Shown here piece by piece: positions 27,268-37,066 of a stretch of DNA of 64,000 nucleotides. The notes beneath the pieces were generated by a model. The model was not told the origin of the DNA, ran no database searches, and saw nothing but the letters and a program-made list of their open reading frames with translations. Source of the DNA: Nostoc calcicola FACHB-3891 (GTDB taxonomy: Bacteria > Cyanobacteriota > Cyanobacteriia > Cyanobacteriales > Nostocaceae); NCBI RefSeq assembly GCF_014697355.1, contig NZ_JACJRQ010000005.1:124001-188000 (forward strand), read 5' to 3'. The position numbers and the translations under genes are program-made. Position 1 is the stretch's first letter; each line of letters opens with the position of its first letter.

Positions 27268-27588
27268 TGGTGGCGGGAAGTGGATTTGAACCACTGACCT
27301 TCGGGTTATGCTTACCAACTACAACTTTCGTTGCCCAGATTAACTGGTTTGTGGTCTGGACTGTCCCTTCACCCTCGGCGTTACCGTTAGGGTGTCTGCC
27401 TTCCAGTCTCTACACCTTCTCCACTTCTGGAGCTTGGTTCGGGATTACCGCGCTATTGGCTTCCCCGAGTTTGACAGATAAACGCACATAAGTTTCTTTA
27501 TGTGCCGCCCACAGCAAACTTAACTAATAAGCGTCTAGTTAACTTTGCCCGTTGAGCCCGACGAGCTACCAGGCTGCTCTATCCCGCG
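27268..27588 (-). tRNA. tRNA-fMet(CAU) split by a group I intron
   Basis: Exon 1 is 27555-27588 (starts CGCGGGATAGAGCAGCCTGG), exon 2 is 27268-27310 (CATAACCCGAAGG to CCA). Joined they give a 77-nt initiator tRNA with anticodon loop CTCATAA, an unpaired first base pair (C1 versus C), the GGG/CCC anticodon stem typical of initiators, T-loop TTCAAAT and an encoded CCA. The intron lies within the anticodon loop, immediately 5' of the anticodon. This is the position known from Synechocystis tRNA-fMet. Confidence 0.95.
27311..27554 (-). ncRNA. Group I intron (IC3-like) in tRNA-fMet
   Basis: 244 nt. The 5' exon ends in U and the intron ends in G, as group I splicing requires. Core elements are readable: P-like GGTAATCCCGAACCAAGC, R-like GTAGAGACTGGAAGGCAGAC and S-like AAGGGACAGTCCAGACC, each closely resembling the cyanobacterial tRNA-Leu intron core. 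There is no internal ORF, so it is the minimal form. Confidence 0.9.
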
Positions 27589-27605
27589 TCGCTCTTGACT
27601 TTTCT

Positions 27606-27634
27606 AGTCTAACTCAAAGTCAAGAGTTTGGCAA
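27606..27634 (-). promoter_or_regulatory. Putative promoter of tRNA-fMet
   Basis: On the minus strand TTGCCA (27634-27629), 17-bp spacer, TAGACT (27611-27606), about 17 bp before the mature 5' end. It overlaps an 11-bp inverted repeat CTCTTGACTTT/AAAGTCAAGAG (27592-27602, 27616-27626) that may also end the asparaginase transcript. Confidence 0.5.
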
Positions 27635-28588
27635 CTACAAAAACGATAATTCTCCAATGACTTCTAAACGCTTGTATTTTCCTAAGGTGACAAACTTTTC
27701 ACTGAGGCTTTCGGCGGCGCTGGGACTAATCCAACCCATTTGTTGGAGTAAGTGAATAGCAACGGCATGTTTTGCTCGTTTTGCCCCATCCATAACTTTA
27801 ATTGCTAATCCCATGCCTTCACCGAGTCTACCAATGCACTGCACTCCTTCGGCACCCGATTTGCTGACCAGTTCCCCTGGAGTTAAACGCATCAGTTCCG
27901 TATCAAATTCTCCATCTCCTGCTACCATTGCTGGGTGATGAGTCATGGCACGGACAATGCGCTCCATATCCAAGTTGGTACTAGAAGCTAGCAGGGCGTA
28001 TAAAGAGGCCATTTGACCGAGTTGCATCAAATAAGTCGGTGCGCCACAGTCATCATGGGCGCTAATAAATTCCTCTGCTGGCATTCGTAGCAATTCTGCT
28101 ACTTTGCCCACAATTAGCTGCTGTATTGGGTGTTTGCGTTCCAAGTAGTTGTTTAAAGGCCAATGGCGTTGCTGACAAACAGCTAGCATCCCCGCATGTT
28201 TACCAGAGCAATTGTATTCCAGAGGACTGCGTTTGCCTTCAGGAATTGGACACTGGAGTATAGTGGGGTCAAGATCCGCCCGCCAAAGGATGTTAAATAC
28301 CTGTCGGACTTGCTCTATTGTTCCTTTATGGGAACTTGTGATGATTGCTAAATCGCGATCGCTAAGGTCATAGCGTTCCAGTGTACCTGTAGTGGTGACT
28401 GCGAGTGCCTGAAATGGTTTGAGTGCTGAACGAATAAATGCAGCAGTTTCCGAGTTTCCGGCGACGGTTAAAACCCGTCCGCGTTCGTCGCATACAACAG
28501 CCTGGACTATATGCTTGGATTCAATGATACCTTCACGCAGCAACCGGACTTCCAGTGCTGTGGCTTGAGTTCGTTTTCCCATTGTCAT
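27635..28588 (-). CDS. Asparaginase family protein (PF06089 type)
   Basis: 317 residues. Matches the bacterial asparaginase family distinct from the classical AnsA/AnsB fold: EVRLLREGIIESKHIVQAVV, SALKPFQALAVTTTG, ITSSHKGTIEQVRQVF, NCSGKHAGMLAVC and SAHDDCGAPTYLMQLGQMAS. It would hydrolyse L-asparagine to aspartate and ammonia. Cytosolic, with no signal peptide. The start ATG 28588 is followed by a second ATG two codons on. It ends just upstream of the tRNA-fMet promoter. Confidence 0.9.
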   Translation of the reverse strand: MTMGKRTQATALEVRLLREGIIESKHIVQAVVCDERGRVLTVAGNSETAAFIRSALKPFQALAVTTTGTLERYDLSDRDLAIITSSHKGTIEQVRQVFNILWRADLDPTILQCPIPEGKRSPLEYNCSGKHAGMLAVCQQRHWPLNNYLERKHPIQQLIVGKVAELLRMPAEEFISAHDDCGAPTYLMQLGQMASLYALLASSTNLDMERIVRAMTHHPAMVAGDGEFDTELMRLTPGELVSKSGAEGVQCIGRLGEGMGLAIKVMDGAKRAKHAVAIHLLQQMGWISPSAAESLSEKFVTLGKYKRLEVIGELSFL

Positions 28589-28615
28589 GGGTTTATTATT
28601 ATCACTTTTTTATTA

Positions 28616-28791
28616 TTTGCCATTAGTCATTTGTCGTTTGTCGTTTGTCTTCTGTCATTTGTCCTCTGTTACAAAATTCTGATGGTTGGAAACCTCCGCT
28701 CAGACTTTGCGCTTCGTCCTTCGTCCTTTGTTTATTTACTAATGACCAATGACTAATGACCAATGACCAATGACCAATGACCAATGACGGT
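28616..28791. repeat. STRR: CATTTGT series then AATGACC series
   Basis: TCATTTGTCGTTTGTCGTTTG-like heptamers on the left and GACCAATGACTAATGACC-like on the right, which are reverse complements with differences, so the whole can fold back. It fills the gap between the asparaginase and CGLD27 genes. Confidence 0.9.
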
Positions 28792-29292
28792 TTACAACAA
28801 ATGCCAAACTATAGTACCAGTAACGAACATTCCCGCCAAGCCAGCAAAGGTAAATTGCAACCGTCTGAGTATAGGTTTGATTTCGTATGCCACAATCAAG
28901 CGATCGCGATTCAGGATTTCTTGTGGCTTTGTCCAGGTTTGACCGTCGTACCAGCCTGACTCTTCATAAAATACTGTGGGGGAGCAAAGGCGATCGCACA
29001 CGTAAAACCAGCCCAGATATAACCTTAATACTGCCAGGAGTACACCTAGACTTGCTCCTCCTGCACCACAGAGAATAAAATGGGCAATATACTTTTGTGG
29101 GGGAAAACTTGCTGCTGCTACAGGCCCAGCTACTAGCCAAGATAAACCCCAAATCCAAACCATTTTCATGATATAATCGCGCCAGTGTAAAGTGCTATCA
29201 CGAAACAGCCACGAAGCTTTTAACTCTTCGTACTCATTGAGCGGTTGTTGGTCTGTGGGAACTGGGCAATTTGAAACCGACGACCTCATCAT
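28792..29292 (-). CDS. CGLD27 family membrane protein
   Basis: 166 residues, the CGLD27/DUF1230 family conserved in cyanobacteria and chloroplasts of the green lineage. NEYEELKASWLFRDSTLHWR and the core FYVCDRLCSPTVFYEESGWY are diagnostic. Two central hydrophobic helices (about 46-64, 71-91) and one near the C-terminus (147-163). The algal homologue is linked to photosynthetic function, with mechanism unknown. It overlaps the rsfS stop by 4 nt (ATGA), so it is translationally coupled. Confidence 0.9.
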   Translation of the reverse strand: MMRSSVSNCPVPTDQQPLNEYEELKASWLFRDSTLHWRDYIMKMVWIWGLSWLVAGPVAAASFPPQKYIAHFILCGAGGASLGVLLAVLRLYLGWFYVCDRLCSPTVFYEESGWYDGQTWTKPQEILNRDRLIVAYEIKPILRRLQFTFAGLAGMFVTGTIVWHLL

Positions 29293-29747
29293 GTTGGTTT
29301 ACCCCCACCCTCATCAGATTCTGGAAGGGAAATACGTTCTGCATGAATCCAGAACGCTTCTAAATTATAAAACTCGCGTTCCTTGGGCATCATGATGTGA
29401 ACGATGACTTCACCGTAGTCTTGTAGTACCCAACTGCCCTCGGCTTTTCCTTCTGTCCTCAAGGGGCGTCGTTGCAATTCTGTTTCGACTTTTGCTTCAA
29501 TTGCTTGAGCGATCGCCCTTACCTGTACCCTAGAATAACCAGTCATCATCACAAAGTAATCTGCCAGATAAGATACATCTGCTACTCTGAGCAATAAAAT
29601 ATCACCAGCTTTGCGATCTGATGCAGCTTCAGCTATCGTTGCAGCTAATTTTTGGCTTGCTTCTTCTATTTGGGTGGGGTTTCTCAGCACACTCTTCGTC
29701 AGTGGGACAGATTGTAATGGGAAATTTCCTTGGAAATAATCAGTCAT
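29289..29747 (-). CDS. rsfS: Ribosomal silencing factor RsfS
   Basis: 152 residues. RsfS (YbeB/Iojap) binds L14 (encoded at 62483-62851 in this window) and blocks subunit joining when nutrients are limiting. The core KAGDILLLRVADVSYLADYF, VRAIAQAIEAKVE, GKAEGSWVLQDYGEVIVHIM and REFYNLEAFW is complete. It carries a ~35-residue N-terminal extension relative to the E. coli protein. Coupled to the CGLD27 gene, which overlaps its stop. Confidence 0.95.
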   Translation of the reverse strand: MTDYFQGNFPLQSVPLTKSVLRNPTQIEEASQKLAATIAEAASDRKAGDILLLRVADVSYLADYFVMMTGYSRVQVRAIAQAIEAKVETELQRRPLRTEGKAEGSWVLQDYGEVIVHIMMPKEREFYNLEAFWIHAERISLPESDEGGGKPT

Positions 29748-30453
29748 TAAACCTCAGGTGATTTCTGCCTTTTGAAACAATTGTTTACATTTACTTAACA
29801 AATAACAAACAATTGATCTGAAAATTGTGTCAATGGGTTTTTTTGAATACTAACAAAAAAACAGGTGTCTATGGAGGCTAGCTTAAAAAAGGGAGTAGGG
29901 AGTGGCGAGTAGGAAGGAGGGGAAGAAACGTTTTTTATGTTTGGTTGCGAGATTTTCCCGTGATTGACTGTCTTGAAAAAGCGAGTGGGGACTGGGAAAA
30001 GAATATTTTGATGCGATCGTTGTATGATTGCTGATGCGACCGTCTAGCTTGAAAATAGGAATTAAAAATCAGGGCGCGATTCGTTGTCGCCTTTATGGAG
30101 ATATTCGGAATTTTGCTTTGCAAAACTAGACTTTAGGCTGGCTATTACAACTTACGATACAAGAGAACGCACTCGTGCCCGATCTGCCAAAAGTCTGATT
30201 GGCATAAATGTACCAGTAGGTGTTTCTGGATACTAAAGCAGCCTTATTATATTAAGTAAAAAAATTCATATTCCCACGCCTTGAATGAAGTGAAGCCGTG
30301 GGATTTTTGATTCAATACCAATCCAGCTAAAAGCTTGCTTGAGTATTGTTATTTTTTAAGTAAAATTGAATACAATCAACTTTTATGTGATTGAGATTTT
30401 GACATCAACTCTACTGAAAGCCCAAATATGAAACGTAACTGCACTGTCGTAGA
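29748..30453. other. Intergenic region with IS200/IS605-like hairpin remnant
   Basis: About 700 bp without an intact gene. 30272-30303 holds TCCCACG and CGTGGGA around an 18-nt loop, followed by TTTTT; this is the hairpin type seen at ends of cyanobacterial IS200/IS605 elements. 30100-30235 has a frame readable as KLDFRLAITTYDTRERTRAR and SLIGINVPVGVSGY before a stop, with no start: a possible coding relic. G-rich GGGAGTAGGGAGTGG lies at about 29890. Confidence 0.5.
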
Positions 30454-31725
30454 TTACACCTCTTGTTTGGTGACTATTGTCGAGTGAATTGCTCTACGAT
30501 CTGCGATTAATGAGTAACACAATGATTCATATTGATTTAAAGCTTGCTCAAAAGCATACTGCTCAACGGCATATTGGCGGCTGTTGTAACCCAGAGTTTT
30601 AACTTTTTCGGGGTTTTCATACAAGTTTAAAATTGCCATTGCTAAAGCTTGGGGATCTTCTGGAGGAACGATAACCCCGCCGCCACTTTGCTTGATAGCC
30701 CTTGCTGCGGTACCGTTATCAGGCACAGAGGCGACTAAAGCCCGTCCACTAGCAAGTAGCACTTGAATTTTTGACGGCATATTGAAGGATATCACATTTT
30801 TCTTTTGCACCACCAAACCAACATCCGCGGCTGCTAACATTTGTGGTAAATTTTTCCGGGGTTGAAATGGCAGTAGCAAAACATTATCTGCACCGCAGTC
30901 TAAACATTCCTGTTGCAATCGCTGTAAACCTTTTGCCTCTCCGACGATAACAAAGGCAATATCTGGGATGTGGCGCAACATAGAAGCAGCTTTGACAACG
31001 CTTTCTAAGCCTTGGGTGAGGGCAATGTTACCAGAATACAGGACTACAAATTTATCATTCAGGTTGTGTGTGGTGCGGAAAGGGTTATTTTTTTGAGGCA
31101 AGGGGCGGATAAAATTAACATCAACCCAGTTAGGAATTTGCACAATTTTGTCAGCTTCTACGCCCTTAGATCGCAAATTTTCCACAAATCCATCGGCGAT
31201 GACGCTAATTTTACTAGCACTGCGGTAAGCAAATTTTTCCAAGAATGTGAACAACTGGATGAGTAATTTATTTTTAAGTAGACCGACGTGAACAGCTGCT
31301 TCTGGTAATATGTCTTGTAGATTCAAAACCACAGGGCAAGCACGTAACCATCCTAAAAGAGCAACTGGTACACAGCTTGGTAGGGATGGCGAGGTTGAGA
31401 GAATAACATCTGGACGCCAACCTATGAGGGCAGGTACAAAACTAGTCACAACGAAACTAGCATCTAGCAACACTCGATCTAGTAGATTGGGTTGTGGACG
31501 AATCCAAACGTAACTACGTTGAATTTCAACGCCATTTTTGTATTCGGTGAGATACCACTTGCCCCGATATTCCTGGTAAATTTGACGTTCAGGATAGTTA
31601 GGCATAGCAGTAACTACGCGCACTTGGTGTCCCCGCTTCACTAGTCCCTCTGCTAATTCAGTCATTAGTGGGGCAATACCAATTGGTTCTGGATAGTAGT
31701 TGTAGGAGTAAATTAAAATTCGCAT
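30454..31725 (-). CDS. Glycosyltransferase family 4, WcaI-like
   Basis: 423 residues, GT-B fold. N-terminal domain MRILIYSYNYYPEPIGIAPL, the pattern of colanic-acid-type WcaI transferases, with HQVRVVTAMPNYPERQIY. C-terminal nucleotide-sugar domain with VLYSGNIALTQGLESVVKAA, DNVLLLPFQPRKNLPQMLAA and the acidic/Pro region GGGVIVPPEDPQALAMAI. It likely adds a sugar in exopolysaccharide assembly. No transport or polymerase genes flank it. Start ATG 31725 is well supported by the conserved N-terminus. Confidence 0.9.
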   Translation of the reverse strand: MRILIYSYNYYPEPIGIAPLMTELAEGLVKRGHQVRVVTAMPNYPERQIYQEYRGKWYLTEYKNGVEIQRSYVWIRPQPNLLDRVLLDASFVVTSFVPALIGWRPDVILSTSPSLPSCVPVALLGWLRACPVVLNLQDILPEAAVHVGLLKNKLLIQLFTFLEKFAYRSASKISVIADGFVENLRSKGVEADKIVQIPNWVDVNFIRPLPQKNNPFRTTHNLNDKFVVLYSGNIALTQGLESVVKAASMLRHIPDIAFVIVGEAKGLQRLQQECLDCGADNVLLLPFQPRKNLPQMLAAADVGLVVQKKNVISFNMPSKIQVLLASGRALVASVPDNGTAARAIKQSGGGVIVPPEDPQALAMAILNLYENPEKVKTLGYNSRQYAVEQYAFEQALNQYESLCYSLIADRRAIHSTIVTKQEV

Positions 31726-32011
31726 AAAAAATTAGTCTCAAGTGCCCGGGCTTTTTATTTAATGACAATAGTTGTCTTAAATATCTCTGGGAGGTTGAAA
31801 TATCCTATATTTAATTGTGGCTTCCGAGTCTCTTGATGTCAGGGATTTTTCTTAAAGATTGAGTAAATTTTGATATTAAATGCTTACGGAGTGTGCGAAT
31901 AATATTGACTATTTAATACACAATTTAAAATGTTTATCGATCGTTGGTACGTAAGTAAAAACCCTAAAATCTATGAAATTCATACCAGTATTTCAGAATA
32001 ATAGTGATTGA
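31726..32011. other. Divergent upstream region
   Basis: Spacer of ~290 bp between the glycosyltransferase (-) and the DNA methyltransferase (+). AT-rich, with no gene, RNA or repeat array recognised. Confidence 0.4.
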
Positions 32012-33190
32012 ATGAGCGATCGCCCTTGTATTTTCTCTTTTTTTGCTGGTTCAGGTTTCCTGGATTTAGGTTTTGAAACCAGTGGTTTTAACATTGTTTA
32101 TGTTAATGAAATTTTTTCCCCATTCATGGCAGCATACCGCTATTCACGGCAGGTTCTGAATCTAGGGTTGCCAGAATACGGATATTATGACGGCGAAGCA
32201 GGAGACGTAAGTAAACTCATCCAAGGTTCACAAGCACAACATATTTGCGAGTTAGTCAAAGATTGCCGTAAATTTAATCATATTGTTGGCTTTATTGGTG
32301 GGCCTCCCTGTCCTGATTTTTCCATTGGGGGAAAAAACAGAGGCAATTTAGGAGATAATGGCAAGCTTTCGACTTCCTATGTGGAATTAATTTGTCAAAA
32401 TCTCCCAGATTTCTTTTTATTTGAGAATGTTAAGGGTTTGTGGAAGACGAAGAAGCACCGTTTATTTTTTGAATCCCTGAAGCAACAATTACAGCAAGCA
32501 GGATATATATTAACAGAGCGGTTAATTAATGCAATTGAATATGGCGTACCCCAAGATCGGGAAAGAATTATTTTGATGGGATTCCAAAATAATTTTCTCA
32601 AGGAGATGGGTAGAAAGTTTAGTAGGCAAGAGTTACTAAATGAACATATTTTTCCTTGGCAAAATCAGATTTTATACGAGAAAAAAAATGTTTTTGCTTA
32701 CCCTTGGCGTAAGTGCGATCCATTTCAAGAAAATTCCATTATTCCTTGTCCTCCTGATGTTCCTCAAAAATTAACAGTTGAATACTGGTTTAGAAAAAAT
32801 AATGTCCTCAAGCATCCCAATGCTGAACATTACTTTCAACCAAGGGCAGGTATCACAAAATTTGCTGCTGTTGATGAAGGAGATGATTCTAAGAAATCTT
32901 TTAAACGTCTGCATAGATGGCGTTATTCTCCAACAGCTTGCTATGGGAATAATGAAGTACATTTACATCCTTATAAAATCCGACGAATTTCTGTAGCAGA
33001 AGCTTTAGCTATCCAATCTTTACCTGCCAATTTCGTGCTTCCAGAGAATATGTCACTTACAAATATGTTTAAAACTATTGGTAATGGCGTACCATATTTG
33101 GCATCAAAGGCGTTAGCTCAAACTATTATTAATTTCTTAGTAACTGACGTAAAAAATACTGTTGATATTCATAACCTTACTGGCACTTAA
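32012..33190 (+). CDS. DNA (cytosine-5) methyltransferase
   Basis: 392 residues with the ordered C5-methyltransferase motifs: I FSFFAGSGFLDLGFE (SAM binding), IV GGPPCPDFS with catalytic C100, VI FLFENVKGL (ENV 138-140), VIII QDRERIILMGF, IX RRISVAEALAIQSLPANF and X FKTIGNGVPYLASKALA. The target-recognition region between VIII and IX is ~130 residues, mono-specific size. No restriction endonuclease gene adjoins, so it may be a solitary regulatory or protective methylase, as known in Nostoc. The recognition sequence cannot be deduced. Confidence 0.93.
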   Translation: MSDRPCIFSFFAGSGFLDLGFETSGFNIVYVNEIFSPFMAAYRYSRQVLNLGLPEYGYYDGEAGDVSKLIQGSQAQHICELVKDCRKFNHIVGFIGGPPCPDFSIGGKNRGNLGDNGKLSTSYVELICQNLPDFFLFENVKGLWKTKKHRLFFESLKQQLQQAGYILTERLINAIEYGVPQDRERIILMGFQNNFLKEMGRKFSRQELLNEHIFPWQNQILYEKKNVFAYPWRKCDPFQENSIIPCPPDVPQKLTVEYWFRKNNVLKHPNAEHYFQPRAGITKFAAVDEGDDSKKSFKRLHRWRYSPTACYGNNEVHLHPYKIRRISVAEALAIQSLPANFVLPENMSLTNMFKTIGNGVPYLASKALAQTIINFLVTDVKNTVDIHNLTGT

Positions 33191-33360
33191 TGTCAACTTA
33201 AATACTTACATAAATTCCGAGACATCTGCAAAGCTGATATCCGAGATAAGTTAGCAGCTTATTTTCAGAATAAACTCGTAATAAATGTGGTTTAATATAT
33301 ATATAAAAAATGTTTTAATTTTTTATAAACTTTAATAATCAATCACTGGTACAAGACACG

Positions 33361-34041
33361 ATGGCAGCAGACTATCCGGACATTGATATTGCGCCATTCA
33401 TCGATCATGCCCTTTTAACGCCAACGGCTACTCCAGAGCAAGTTGAGCAATGGTGTGAAGAAGCATATAGATTCAATTTTGCGGCGGTTTGCCTGTACCC
33501 CGCCTATGTCAAGCAAGCAGTTGAACTCCTCCACGGTAAGAACCCGAAAGTCTGTACAGTGATTGGCTTTCCTGCTGGTGCGACAACTTCAGCAGTCAAG
33601 TTATATGAGGCTCAAGAAGCGGCGGAAAATGGGGCTACTGAGTTGGATGTGGTAATCAACTTGGGTTGGTTGAAAGCTGGCAAAACGGAAGAAGTTCATC
33701 GCGAGATTGCCGAAATTTGCGAGGAGACTGGACAAACTGTCAAGGTAATTTTGGAAACCAATCTGTTGACAGATGCGGAGAAAAAAATAGCTGCTGAAAT
33801 ATCTATGGAAGCAGGAGCAAGTTTCTTAAAAACCAGTACTGGTTGGAATGGTGGTGCCACTGTGGCTGATGTGCGACTTTTGAAGGAATTGGGGAAAGAA
33901 AAGGTGGGAATTAAAGCTTCAGGTGGTATCCGTACTATCAATCAAGCTTTAGACTTAATCGTAGCAGGTGCTACTAGATTAGGCACATCTCGCGGCATCG
34001 ATTTGATCCGCCAGCGCGATAACCTGGAAAAGGGTGAATAG
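33361..34041 (+). CDS. deoC: Deoxyribose-phosphate aldolase
   Basis: 226 residues. Class I aldolase interconverting 2-deoxyribose 5-phosphate with glyceraldehyde 3-phosphate and acetaldehyde. Schiff-base Lys K157 in FLKTSTGW; the second active-site Lys is in [11 protein letters not shown]; the Asp of [11 protein letters not shown] activates it. Full length, ATG 33361. It is followed by an STRR and recO on the same strand. Confidence 0.96.
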   Translation: MAADYPDIDIAPFIDHALLTPTATPEQVEQWCEEAYRFNFAAVCLYPAYVKQAVELLHGKNPKVCTVIGFPAGATTSAVKLYEAQEAAENGATELDVVINLGWLKAGKTEEVHREIAEICEETGQTVKVILETNLLTDAEKKIAAEISMEAGASFLKTSTGWNGGATVADVRLLKELGKEKVGIKASGGIRTINQALDLIVAGATRLGTSRGIDLIRQRDNLEKGE

Positions 34042-34159
34042 TCATTTGTTTTTTGTTCTTTGTCATTTGTCCAAAGTCCAATATGTTTATTTACTAATAA
34101 CCAATGACCAATGACCAATGACCAATGACCAATGACTAATAACTAATGACTAATGACTA
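34042..34159. repeat. STRR between deoC and recO
   Basis: CATTTGTT/CATTTGTCC on the left, then GACCAATGACCAATGACC and CTAATGACTAATGAC runs reaching the recO ATG itself (ACTAATGAGTAG), so the recO start codon is part of the last repeat unit. Confidence 0.92.
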
Positions 34160-35083
34160 ATGAGTAGAACCTATAAAGCAACCGGAATTAATCTTAAAAC
34201 CCAGGCGCTCGGAGAATCGGATAAAATAGTGACAATTTTGACACCAGAATTCGGTCTAATTCGAGCAGTGGCTCCAGGGGCGCGCAAGCACAACTCCAGT
34301 TTGGGCGGCAGGAGCGGTATGTTCGTTGTTAATGAACTATTGATTGCCAAAGGGCGATCGCTTGATAAAATTACTCAAGCACAGACCTTAAAAACTTATC
34401 CAGGTCTAGCTAAAAATTTGGGAAAATTAGCTGCTGGCCAGTATTTAGCAGAAATAGTACTGTGTCAAGCTTTGAGCGAACAACCCCAAGAAGAACTTTA
34501 TGAGTTACTCAACGAACATCTCCATCGATTGGAGGTGTTGTCTAGTGGAAATACATCTGGTGTTTTGGCTCATCTGGCTCATGGGGTTTTTCACCTTTTA
34601 GCCTTAGCAGGATTGACACCGCAAGTACAAATTTGTTGCCTATCTGGGCGAAGCCTCACACCAGATTTTACACACCCCAACTGGCAGGTAGGATTTAGCA
34701 TCCCTGCGGGTGGAATTGTTTGTTTAGAAGCTTGGGAACGTTTGCGAAGCGAGGGGGAGATGAGGAAGATGAGGGAGATGAGGGAGATTAATAATGAATC
34801 CCCGATGCCCCATGCCCCATACCCCATGCCCTATGCCCAAACAGTTGTTGTCCATCGGCAAGAAATACCTGTGATTTCCAGTCGTCTTGGTGCAATGGAA
34901 CTAGCTTTGCTTCAAAATCTATCGCAACCAGAAATCGTGCAAATTGATGGTGCAAGAGATCATAACTGGTTATCTGTTGAGCAGATTTTACGCCACTATG
35001 CTCAGTATCAATTAGGCCGCCCTATTCGCTCTGCTACCTCGATCGACTCTTATTTTGCTGCCAACCATGATGCAATCGTCTGA
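34160..35083 (+). CDS. recO: DNA repair protein RecO with repeat-encoded insertion
   Basis: 307 residues. RecO anneals complementary strands and loads RecA with RecR in the RecFOR pathway. N-terminal OB fold 1-80 ([20 protein letters not shown]), helical domain 85-155, and a C-terminal region where the usual four-Cys zinc site is partly degenerate ([14 protein letters not shown]). Residues 198-227 ([20 protein letters not shown] and [10 protein letters not shown]) are encoded by GATGAGGGA and CCCCATG STRR units inserted in frame at ~34750-34840. The frame is preserved, and the insert sits where a surface loop is expected. Confidence 0.92.
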   Translation: MSRTYKATGINLKTQALGESDKIVTILTPEFGLIRAVAPGARKHNSSLGGRSGMFVVNELLIAKGRSLDKITQAQTLKTYPGLAKNLGKLAAGQYLAEIVLCQALSEQPQEELYELLNEHLHRLEVLSSGNTSGVLAHLAHGVFHLLALAGLTPQVQICCLSGRSLTPDFTHPNWQVGFSIPAGGIVCLEAWERLRSEGEMRKMREMREINNESPMPHAPYPMPYAQTVVVHRQEIPVISSRLGAMELALLQNLSQPEIVQIDGARDHNWLSVEQILRHYAQYQLGRPIRSATSIDSYFAANHDAIV

Positions 35084-36722
35084 TTTGGATAAAAAAATCC
35101 TGCCTTTATCACCAAGCCTCGTCAAAAAACAGAATAGGGCATCAGATCATACAGTCACTAATCACCTGAGTGCCGTTTCTAAGTCTACACCTAATCAAAT
35201 CAATGGGCAAGAAATGTCCCCAAAAGACGTTTCTAAAAACGATCAAAGTTGCACGGAAACACCAAAAGCTCATGTTACAAGCCAATCAGAAACACCAACC
35301 CCAGACCAATTAACCACTGTTCAAATAGATAAAAATAATGATAACGGTAACGGGATAGACCTACGCAATGGTAAGAATTTGCCAGTAACCATTATTCCAG
35401 AAACAGAACCAGCGAAATTACATGAGCCTGGTTCAGAGAATTTAAAGCAACGGGGGTTTGTGCCAGTATTAAAAAACTTTAATTTCCTGGCTCTTTGGGG
35501 CGGTCAAGTTTTCTGCCAACTAGCAGATAAAGTTTATTTGGTGCTGATGATTGCTTTGATTAATACTCAGTTTCAGGGTGGGAATCAAAGTATTAGTGGA
35601 TGGGTGTCAGCCTTGATGATGGCTTTCACTATTCCAGCGGTATTATTTGGTTCTGTCGCTGGTGTGTTTGTAGACCGCTGGCCGAAAAAAGCTGTGCTGG
35701 TGGCAACAAATGTTTGGCGGGGTATTTTGGTTTTCTCAATTCCCTTCCTAATGTGGGTGACTCATGATTGGAAACCCATAGGGGTGTTACCAGTAGGTTT
35801 TTTAATCATTCTGGGTGTGACTTTTTTAGTTTCCACACTGACGCAGTTTTTTGCCCCGGCGGAACAGGCGGCAATTCCTTTAGTAGTAGAAGAACAGCAT
35901 TTACTCTCAGCTAATTCGCTTTACACAACAACGATGATGGCATCGGTAATTGTTGGGTTTGCTGTTGGTGAACCGTTGTTAGCGATCGCCGATAGACTTT
36001 GGTTGCAATTTAGTGGTAGTAGTGGTTTGGGCAAAGAACTTTTAGTGGGTGGCAGTTATGCGATCGCTGGAATCATTTTGTTCCTCCTGAGAACTAACGA
36101 AAAACCTCACCCACCCGAAACAGAATTCCCTCACGTGTTCTCTGACTTACGGGATGGTCTGGCTTACCTAAAAGCTAATCATCGCGTCCGTAATGCTTTA
36201 CTCCAGCTCATTATCTTGTTTTCTGTCTTCGCAGCCTTAACTGTTTTAGCTGTTCGCATGGCAGAAATAATTCCCAATATGAAAGCCTCCCAATTCGGCT
36301 TTTTACTTGCAGCCGGTGGTGTTGGCATTGCAGCTGGAGCAACAATTCTCGGTCAATTTGGTCAAAGGTTTTCCTACACCCAACTAAGTTTGTGCGGTTG
36401 TCTGGGTATGGCAGCATCGCTCATTGGTCTGTCAATATTTACCACACAATTGTGGTTAATTTTGTTACTAGTTGCTTTGTTAGGTGTCTTTGGGGCACTA
36501 GTAGGCATTCCCATGCAAACGACGATTCAAACAGAAACACCTCCAGAAATGCGTGGTAAAGTTTTTGGTCTACAGAACAATGTCATTAACATTGCTCTTT
36601 CCTTACCTTTGGCATTAGCTGGTGTAGCAGAAACCTTTGTGGGGTTACAGGCAGTTTTTTTGGGATTAGCAGCGATCGTTTTTTCAGGAGGAATATTAAC
36701 CTGGTATAACTCACATCAGTAG
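35067..36722 (+). CDS. MFS transporter with long N-terminal extension
   Basis: 551 residues from ATG 35067, overlapping recO by 17 nt. Residues 1-125 are hydrophilic, low-complexity and probably disordered. Residues 130-551 are a 12-helix major-facilitator core of the enterobactin-exporter/DHA3-like type: [40 protein letters not shown] (motif A-like) and [20 protein letters not shown]. The substrate is unknown. The overlap implies co-translation with recO. Confidence 0.85.
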   Translation: MMQSSDLDKKILPLSPSLVKKQNRASDHTVTNHLSAVSKSTPNQINGQEMSPKDVSKNDQSCTETPKAHVTSQSETPTPDQLTTVQIDKNNDNGNGIDLRNGKNLPVTIIPETEPAKLHEPGSENLKQRGFVPVLKNFNFLALWGGQVFCQLADKVYLVLMIALINTQFQGGNQSISGWVSALMMAFTIPAVLFGSVAGVFVDRWPKKAVLVATNVWRGILVFSIPFLMWVTHDWKPIGVLPVGFLIILGVTFLVSTLTQFFAPAEQAAIPLVVEEQHLLSANSLYTTTMMASVIVGFAVGEPLLAIADRLWLQFSGSSGLGKELLVGGSYAIAGIILFLLRTNEKPHPPETEFPHVFSDLRDGLAYLKANHRVRNALLQLIILFSVFAALTVLAVRMAEIIPNMKASQFGFLLAAGGVGIAAGATILGQFGQRFSYTQLSLCGCLGMAASLIGLSIFTTQLWLILLLVALLGVFGALVGIPMQTTIQTETPPEMRGKVFGLQNNVINIALSLPLALAGVAETFVGLQAVFLGLAAIVFSGGILTWYNSHQ

Positions 36723-37066
36723 TTATCAACAGCAGCTATTATTCATGACCTTGAAGTAATTACTAATTTACTTAAAACTTTTGCGTTCGTGTTAAACTAA
36801 GGTCAGTCAAAATTTATCGCATACTTGCCGGATATCAATCTGACATTAGCCAGAATAAGTTGTTTAAATATAAGAGATTAACAACTTATAAGTTGAATCA
36901 ATAAAGCCATCAATTCACCAGTTTAATTAGCTAATAAATTAGCTTTTTGAACTAATTTTTGGCATGTATTACTAATAAGTAAAAACCAGCAAGTATAGCA
37001 CGATAAAAGCAACAAAGGACGCAAAACTAATACATCAAACCCGCTTTTCTTACAGCTAAATAAAGA
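36723..37066. other. Intergenic region
   Basis: About 340 bp, AT-rich, no repeat array, RNA or small gene recognised. It presumably carries the promoter of the downstream glycosyltransferase. Confidence 0.4.

Noticed and set aside
27261-27491. 76-residue plus-strand frame across tRNA-fMet
   Set aside because: It reads through the complement of the tRNA exon and the intron, so it is not a protein gene.
30100-30235. Coding remnant ending LIGINVPVGVSGY
   Set aside because: No start codon, short, and no family recognised; kept only as a note in the intergenic entry and not as a gene.
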